DNA of 64,000 nucleotides, from the NCBI GenBank assembly GCA_045654205.1, contig JAZOMZ010000002.1:1-64000 (forward strand), read 5' to 3'. The position numbers were made by a program, and so were the translations under genes. Numbering within the stretch: position 1 is the first letter of the stretch; each line of letters opens with the position of its first letter. Below, piece after piece: positions 57,909-64,000 of this stretch. The notes beneath the pieces were generated by a model that saw only the letters and a list, made by a program, of their open reading frames with translations, had not been told where the DNA came from and made no database searches. The stretch is from Enterocola sp045654205 (GTDB taxonomy: Bacteria; Bacteroidota; Bacteroidia; Bacteroidales; Paludibacteraceae).

Positions 57909-59066
57909 CTATTCTTCGCTGTTCAGACTTCCTTTCACACCCTTAAGCATTGTATTTATATAACGTACAAATGCTTTGTCTTGTGATATAAACCCAATTT
58001 CATCTGTAGAATATTTACTAGGGAAAGCAAATATTGCTCTACCTTTACCCTTATAACTTCTCATCCAACAGCACATCATTAAATCTTCTTTCAGTGGCAA
58101 CAACTCTATATTTTTACTTTCTGATAGCATTGTAATAATTGCTGCAGATATTTCTCTATGAGCTTTCTCATAATCGAAATATTTAATATCATCTAAAGGT
58201 TTACTTAAATATTTTTGCTTTATACTCTCTATTTGATTAAATAATAAATTAATACGAGCATCTACCTTATTGTTCTCTTCAACTTGAGGCAAAGGTGTAT
58301 TGGTTTTTCTCATTAGCTCCTCTATTTCCGCTCTGTTTACCTTCTTTGTTGAGTCAAAACAAGATTGCAATATATAGGGTTTTACATTAGCAAATCTTCC
58401 AAATTCCTTTAATAATTTACGTTGTTCGTATTCATCTGTTGTATATTTGGAATAATATGGAATAAATAATTGAGCAACTAACTCCTGCATCTTACTAGGG
58501 ATTTCAGAATCAGAATATGTAGTCCTTATAATATCTCCCTTCGCTCTACACTCCCTTAATATCTCATGATAGGTTTCCCTCTCTTTGCGATATTGTTCTT
58601 GAAATTGCAATGAAATTAGTTCATCCATTATAAGTCTTTCAAACTTCATTGATTTTGGGTCATAAAAAGCGATAGTCACATGAGAACCATTCTCAGATAT
58701 AGTTAATAAATCTTTCATGAGGTCTCTAAAACCATTAGCATCACTTCTCATGCCATAATACAATACATCCTGAAAGATAACTACACTATCTTTTATTCCA
58801 TTATTATTTTGTTCTTGTATTACCTCCTCCATTAATAGGTCTATATCAGAAATATATTCTGGAAAAATGCCTATGTAACGTGTCGTTAAAGAATTCTCAA
58901 TTTCAGAAAGGTTGTCTACGACTTCCATAAAATCTGATTTAGTTGAGATTTCTTGATATAAGAACAACACTAGAGACAAGAATAGTGCAAAACTTGCACT
59001 ATTCATCAATATTCTTAATTTACTTGCTTTTGAGCTATTTTTTTTTGAATTTTCCATTTCACTCAT
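57909..59066 (-). CDS. Single-pass membrane protein of the protease cluster
   Basis: 385 residues; one transmembrane segment near the N-terminus (SASFALFLSLVLFLYQEI, about 24-41), then a soluble domain with no known motif (VVIFQDVLYYGMRSD, GSHVTIAFYDPKSMKFERLI; near the end GRAIFAFPSKYSTDEIGFIS). Thirteen bases after the papain-like gene, so co-transcribed. Could be a sensor or anchor. Confidence 0.65.
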   Translation of the reverse strand: MSEMENSKKNSSKASKLRILMNSASFALFLSLVLFLYQEISTKSDFMEVVDNLSEIENSLTTRYIGIFPEYISDIDLLMEEVIQEQNNNGIKDSVVIFQDVLYYGMRSDANGFRDLMKDLLTISENGSHVTIAFYDPKSMKFERLIMDELISLQFQEQYRKERETYHEILRECRAKGDIIRTTYSDSEIPSKMQELVAQLFIPYYSKYTTDEYEQRKLLKEFGRFANVKPYILQSCFDSTKKVNRAEIEELMRKTNTPLPQVEENNKVDARINLLFNQIESIKQKYLSKPLDDIKYFDYEKAHREISAAIITMLSESKNIELLPLKEDLMMCCWMRSYKGKGRAIFAFPSKYSTDEIGFISQDKAFVRYINTMLKGVKGSLNSEE

Positions 59067-59079
59067 CTTACCAAGTATT

Positions 59080-62000
59080 TTAACTTAATAACACACACTC
59101 ATCATATTTCAGAGAAGCAGTAGTTACAAGCATTACTCTATAATTATCTTCTAACTCGCCAAAACTTTGTACTCCACAATAAGGAACAATTTTATCTCTC
59201 AATTGAAGTTCGTTTTGACCTAAATTTGGTGCTAGAAGAATCCTTCCGATAGGCATATCACCACGTTTCTTTAGATTTATTCTAACAAAAATATTAGCTT
59301 GATTTCCCATATTTACTATGATTTGTGGTTCTACCTCGGTAGCTAATTCAACAAAACTACCATTTGCAATATGAGATGACATATCAAAACCTATTTTTTC
59401 CAACTGTTCTACAAGTTTTGCCTTGATATCTGTGGTAATAGTATTTTTAAACTCATTAATGAAAGTAGATTGCACCTTGTATTGTTCAATACCTTCACAT
59501 AGATTATATTCTTTAATTTCTGGTAGATTAACTACTGTTGAAGCAAAATATTTATCTAATTTTGATTTTTCCAACAATGAGATTTTAGGGAATACTTGTT
59601 CAAAACTCATATCATTGTTTCTTCCCTCAATATCAGCATACCAAGCTCTAATATTATTAATTAGTGAAATAAGATTGCTATAAATATTTTGGGAATCATT
59701 ATGGAAAGAATCCACACTTTTTATTGCAGTCCATGCTGCAAGTGATTTAAAATTGAATGATTCAATCTTTTGATTCAATATTTTCAACGAACGTTTAGCA
59801 TTGTCTATATCTAAATCAAATCCATCTCTTATTTCACGCCAGACTTTTCGTTTTAAGAACCACATTACTATAAAAACCAAAAAATCTACTAATATGATTG
59901 GAACTAACCACAGCATAGAAAAAGATTCATTTGGTTCAGAGGTACCTATTTGTGCAGAAATCCATCTTAGAAGAAAAAATATACCAACTATTAACAGTAC
60001 AGTACCACCAAAAATAAACCAACGCTTTTTGTTATAATTAACCCATTCTTGTTCTTTCTCGTCGCGGCTTGCTTCTAGTTGCTTAATGGTTTTATTCAAT
60101 TCATCCTTTTGTTCTTGGAACTTACTCATATTGGCATCAACAAATCGTTTCCTTGAATTTGCATTAGACAAATTGGCACGTAATTTTTCGAAATATTCTA
60201 AATAACCTATTCTTTCTGCTTGTTTTTCTTCTAGAAATTTCTTTTCCTTTTTTAAATTTGCCTGCGCTATATAATATCTTATCATAGCATCAGAACTATC
60301 TATTTTTAAGCCTTCTATAAAACGCACAACATTATTTTCTATTTGCAGAGATGCAATATCTGTAATTATAAACGCATTATTTAATAACTCTGGAGTGGTT
60401 ATATACTCGTATGGCAAATAGCAATATCCTCTATCACCCCAATTTTCACCCCATGAATTTCGCACTATAAACATTCCAAGTTGATCACTATATCCAACAA
60501 CAACCATTGCATGGCAAGAATGTTTTTTTGCTGTTTTTTCCCTAATAGAATCTATTACAGTTTGCAATTCTTCTTGAGTAGGTACTTTTATAAATCCTTC
60601 GTCTGGGTTAAAACTAGGACATAATACAAAAGAGCCTACTACAGGATAACCTTCTGAAATCGCTGATTTTATATCTTCTATTCTTTTTTCAACATTTAAA
60701 GCTTTAATAAGTTTTCTAGTTTCCGCATCCTTATATGCAGTCTCGCTAGGCTTTTGGTTGTATATATTGTCATTATACGGACAATACTTCTCTAATGCTA
60801 TACCATATTTCTTAATAGAATCTAAAGAAGGAATAATACGTGAGCCACTATCAATATCTTCAGATACATCATCATTTTCATCTAGATGTCTTGCATTGTA
60901 GTATAAAAACGCTTCACTCAAGTCACAATCTTCTAATTCGTTAATCTTCATCATATATTCAAAGACTGAAGTAATAGCGAAAGAAAGACATGAACCTTGC
61001 TGACCCTGATTTTTAATTCTCGAAAATTTCTTTCTTAAATCAACGTCAGTTTTACTCACCTTTTTTGCTTCGTATGTTTCATCTAAAGGGTTACCTTCTT
61101 CAAATGGTAATAACTTAAACTTATTTTCTTGAAAATGAAAAGTATTATCCTCTATAAAGCAAGTTTGTGCATTTTCATTGTCTTGCACTTGTATTTGTTG
61201 TTCAGCTAAGCGTTCTTCCAATTCTCTTACTTCTATTTGAGAATTTAAAATAGCATTATCAACATCTTTTATTGCTTTTATTGGATTAATAATTTTTTCA
61301 TCATCTATCTTATAATACTCAGCCTCATCAATTTCCATAACTAAATTGATGGCTTCATTATAAAGATCTAAAACACAAGCATTATTAGAAGTATAATCTG
61401 TATTAGAGAATAGTTCATACTCTGGTTTTGACAACAAAGCCGCCAAAATACCTGCATTAAATGTAATATCTTTATTCTCAGATAAAACCTTATACAACTT
61501 TTGTCTTATTTCTTCTATTACCTCTTCTATTTCTTTGAAATTGGTTGTAGTAAATTGACCTTTATATTTTTCTAAGAAATGAGATAAGACTTTATCTTTA
61601 TCGTATAATAATGTATTAACTTTGTCATAAATCTGATTAATATCTACCTCTTCTGCATTGGCAGATGAGTTTTCTAATACAGTTAAAAGTGCTCTATTTA
61701 ACAAATATGAAGCAAATTGATACTTATTAAATTCTAAAGAAGAAAAACCAACTGCTGTAACATCATTGGATTCCATTGGTAATATTTCTTCTAAATGTGA
61801 TGAAAATAAGAATACAAATTGCCTTTGCATTTCTACAAATGAATCTGCATTCATACCCAATGATACACCAGATAAGTTTGAATTATGAATAAAGAAGAAA
61901 CGACTATTTTCTTTTGATGCTAATAATTCAGTTCTTAATTTTTCAAAGTTATTTAACTGTTTAGACGAAGCTGACTTTATTTTATAAGCAGGCTCAATGA

Positions 62001-62424
62001 TTTCAGACATATCATCACCATATCCTATAAAATGAACATTAATATTTAAGCCAGAAGATTCTAGTCCTTTACATAAAGATTTCAAACATTCTATATTCTC
62101 AGCCTTATAAAAAGGGAAATATATAAACACTGGCAATACAGATTGATTGCTTCGTGATATTGTAAGTATCTTATTAAATATTTGTTGTTGAAAAACATTT
62201 GACCAATTGGTATAGCTAGAAAGACCTAAATCAGTCCACCCTACAGTGGACTGATGGTCTTGTTCCTCAACACTTAATTTACATATTGATACTTCACTAT
62301 TTGATAAATGGTTTACATTATAGAAATAATTATACTGAGTTAGATTTTCATCCAACTGTAATAATAATTTTTCCAACAATGGACCAAATTCTTTACCTAT
62401 GAAAAAATGTGCTGAATATAACAT
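59080..62424 (-). CDS. Large membrane protein with papain-like C1 protease domain
   Basis: 1114 residues. N-terminal region 1-350 unknown; coiled coil about 390-415; a papain-fold domain at 460-690 with NQGQQGSCLSFA (Gln473, Cys479), SCHAMVVVGY (His638) and VRNSWGENWGDRGYCYLP (Asn656), so the catalytic set is complete; coiled coils 720-795; two transmembrane segments (about 802-822 and 838-857); a cytoplasmic C-terminal region. No signal peptide, so the protease probably faces the cytoplasm. Confidence 0.8.
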   Translation of the reverse strand: MLYSAHFFIGKEFGPLLEKLLLQLDENLTQYNYFYNVNHLSNSEVSICKLSVEEQDHQSTVGWTDLGLSSYTNWSNVFQQQIFNKILTISRSNQSVLPVFIYFPFYKAENIECLKSLCKGLESSGLNINVHFIGYGDDMSEIIEPAYKIKSASSKQLNNFEKLRTELLASKENSRFFFIHNSNLSGVSLGMNADSFVEMQRQFVFLFSSHLEEILPMESNDVTAVGFSSLEFNKYQFASYLLNRALLTVLENSSANAEEVDINQIYDKVNTLLYDKDKVLSHFLEKYKGQFTTTNFKEIEEVIEEIRQKLYKVLSENKDITFNAGILAALLSKPEYELFSNTDYTSNNACVLDLYNEAINLVMEIDEAEYYKIDDEKIINPIKAIKDVDNAILNSQIEVRELEERLAEQQIQVQDNENAQTCFIEDNTFHFQENKFKLLPFEEGNPLDETYEAKKVSKTDVDLRKKFSRIKNQGQQGSCLSFAITSVFEYMMKINELEDCDLSEAFLYYNARHLDENDDVSEDIDSGSRIIPSLDSIKKYGIALEKYCPYNDNIYNQKPSETAYKDAETRKLIKALNVEKRIEDIKSAISEGYPVVGSFVLCPSFNPDEGFIKVPTQEELQTVIDSIREKTAKKHSCHAMVVVGYSDQLGMFIVRNSWGENWGDRGYCYLPYEYITTPELLNNAFIITDIASLQIENNVVRFIEGLKIDSSDAMIRYYIAQANLKKEKKFLEEKQAERIGYLEYFEKLRANLSNANSRKRFVDANMSKFQEQKDELNKTIKQLEASRDEKEQEWVNYNKKRWFIFGGTVLLIVGIFFLLRWISAQIGTSEPNESFSMLWLVPIILVDFLVFIVMWFLKRKVWREIRDGFDLDIDNAKRSLKILNQKIESFNFKSLAAWTAIKSVDSFHNDSQNIYSNLISLINNIRAWYADIEGRNNDMSFEQVFPKISLLEKSKLDKYFASTVVNLPEIKEYNLCEGIEQYKVQSTFINEFKNTITTDIKAKLVEQLEKIGFDMSSHIANGSFVELATEVEPQIIVNMGNQANIFVRINLKKRGDMPIGRILLAPNLGQNELQLRDKIVPYCGVQSFGELEDNYRVMLVTTASLKYDECVLLS

Positions 62425-62441
62425 CTTTAATATTTAAAATA

Positions 62442-63992
62442 TTATTTTAATGAACTTAGAATTGTGTAAAGTTGTTTTTGTATAAAATCAAATTCTTCTC
62501 TAATAACTTGTATTTCACCTCCATTATCTTGGAAATATGTAGTACTAATCTTATTAGAGCACAATAAGCGATTTATATACTCTTCAATACCAGATTTAGC
62601 AATTTGCTCAATTTTTAGGCGCCAATATTCATTACCCATTTTAGAGAACTCTTGCTTAATTAAACCATGGAACAATTCTTTCTTCTGTGGTAAAATAATT
62701 GATTTAAAGTAATTGTATGCAGTATCACGTCTTGATGTACCTGCACCATCAATAGGTTGCCATTTTTGCATACTTCCTTCCATTGCTTCTTCATCCCAAT
62801 AGTAATATTTTTTCTTGATGTTAGCAATATATTTAGTATGTTCTACAATTTGTTTTTCTGCATTTTTATCCTCACCAATTACCATGCCTTTGTCATCTCT
62901 ACGCATTTCTTTTTCTTCTTCAGGAATACTAGCCCAACCAAAAATTTGACCACAGACCCAATAGAATAATGCTTCATTTTTCATTTCTGGTTTTAATTTG
63001 AAATCATTTTTTAGCATATCTTCGTAGATTTCAGCATCAAAGTGTGGGTTGAATGTAATAGAACCACTAGCCATTGCAGATTTAATTTGACCTTCATATT
63101 CACTTGATACTGTATATGGGTCAAACGCTTCAATACAATATGGTAAGATAGCGCCATCAACTCTATAAAAAATGATTTTTTGTTTCATTACATCTGCTGT
63201 AGATGTAACCCAATCTTTGTTTACTATATGACCCAAGAAATATTGATCCGCAGCTAAACGTGATTGAGTATTTTTGCCATCATCATATCCTGCAATCATA
63301 TAATTGCTAACCATAGTATCTCTTACTGGTACACCTGCAATTGTTTGTCCACGACCATCAAGGCGTAATAATAAATTAGATTTTGAAGCTATCTCATCTT
63401 TTAGTTTTGCATATTCTTCATCAGATAAGTCTCTAATTACATCATTGATTAGTGTATTTCTATAGACATCTGCTCTTGGTAAGGTTAATGCATAATCTAC
63501 AAATAGTTTTTCTAAATCTTCTAAATCTACATTTAGTAATGATTTTTGAAGATACTGAATAAATAGAGGCACATCTACCTCGTCCTTGCTTACAGATAGA
63601 TTAACTCTCTCTTTGTGTGATAAATCATATTCAAATACCAATGAAGATGCAGTAGAACGTTGCATTGACAATAGTTCATTTTCAAACTTCTCATCCAACT
63701 GCTTCAATGATTGACTTAGTAATTCTACTTTATTAATTAATTCATCTATTTTTCCAAGTATTGTCACATAAACGTTGTATGCTACATTACGACGTTTTGC
63801 TTCATGTATTTGCATTTTGATTTTTTTTGCAAGAAGTCCTACTAAATCATCTAATAAATCTTGATTTTTAGAATCTTTATTAATTGTAAAGAAGCCTTTC
63901 TTGCTATCATTATAATCTTTCCAAACTTTGCTTTCTAATGTTTCTTTTGCTTTTTCTATTTGTTGGTTAAATATCTTCTCTTCAGACTCCAT
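62442..63992 (-). CDS. Large hypothetical protein, possibly cut by the window edge
   Basis: 516 residues from ATG 63992, only 8 bases from the window end; AGGGAG precedes it, but the frame may continue beyond the edge. Helical N-terminus (about 1-115), then a mixed domain (GVPVRDTMVSNYMIAGYDDG, KIIFYRVDGAILPYCIEAFD, HFDAEIYEDMLKNDFKLKPE). I do not recognise the family. 17 bases upstream of the papain-like gene, thus part of that operon. Confidence 0.6.
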   Translation of the reverse strand: MESEEKIFNQQIEKAKETLESKVWKDYNDSKKGFFTINKDSKNQDLLDDLVGLLAKKIKMQIHEAKRRNVAYNVYVTILGKIDELINKVELLSQSLKQLDEKFENELLSMQRSTASSLVFEYDLSHKERVNLSVSKDEVDVPLFIQYLQKSLLNVDLEDLEKLFVDYALTLPRADVYRNTLINDVIRDLSDEEYAKLKDEIASKSNLLLRLDGRGQTIAGVPVRDTMVSNYMIAGYDDGKNTQSRLAADQYFLGHIVNKDWVTSTADVMKQKIIFYRVDGAILPYCIEAFDPYTVSSEYEGQIKSAMASGSITFNPHFDAEIYEDMLKNDFKLKPEMKNEALFYWVCGQIFGWASIPEEEKEMRRDDKGMVIGEDKNAEKQIVEHTKYIANIKKKYYYWDEEAMEGSMQKWQPIDGAGTSRRDTAYNYFKSIILPQKKELFHGLIKQEFSKMGNEYWRLKIEQIAKSGIEEYINRLLCSNKISTTYFQDNGGEIQVIREEFDFIQKQLYTILSSLK

Positions 63993-64000
63993 TTCTCCCT

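Overview
The window comes from a low-GC member of the Bacteroidota, most likely Bacteroidales. Evidence: promoters of the TTTG-N20-TAnnTTTG type before many genes; few Shine-Dalgarno sites before ordinary genes; the order rimP-nusA-infB-cvpA-sufBCDSE; a type IX secretion sorting domain; FISUMP, BspA-like leucine-rich and WG-repeat proteins; and a GGGtGRT/NifU-like pair. No close species can be named from the sequence alone.

Layout. 1-200: two tandem strong promoters pointing out of the left edge. 0.4-1.4 kb: hemolysin III family gene and a FISUMP gene remnant. 1.4-11.6 kb: a nine-gene minus-strand operon for translation/transcription factors and Fe-S assembly. 11.6-22.9 kb: secreted and surface proteins (FISUMP, Big2, type IX cargo, outer-membrane barrel), with tcdA, lolD, trpS and an LPD3-domain gene between them. 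23.2-30.4 kb: a six-gene minus-strand cluster (SPFH/zinc-ribbon protein, membrane protein, acidic-tailed membrane protein, two paralogous coiled-coil proteins, bactofilin-like protein). Near-identical promoter-leader sequences lie at both ends of this cluster. 30.5-49.6 kb: pullulanase, an S1-type RNA-binding protein, release factor 3 with an in-frame UAA, parAB-mltD, pheS-lon, a NifU-like/GGGtGRT pair and an AbiE-like toxin-antitoxin pair. 49.6-55.4 kb: a 5158-bp transposon inside a BspA-like gene. 55.5-64 kb: a minus-strand cluster with a membrane-anchored papain-like protease, a gluzincin-like metalloprotease with WG repeats, and large unknown proteins.

The most unusual part is the transposon at 50097-55254. 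It has 25-bp terminal inverted repeats and an 8-bp target duplication, and removing it with one duplication copy restores one 214-codon reading frame. Besides a frameshifted IS1595-type transposase it carries about ten compact cassettes. In most of them a sequence-specific inverted repeat brackets a mini-ORF of 27-43 codons. The peptides fall into families, while the stem sequences differ from cassette to cassette. I do not recognise this arrangement.

Other notable points: release factor 3 needs readthrough of UAA to reach its normal length; a dispersed hairpin element shows perfect covariation and is inserted in frame in mltD; a GC-rich multi-hairpin island lies upstream of prfC; and several promoters sit so close to the ATG that the mRNAs are probably leaderless.
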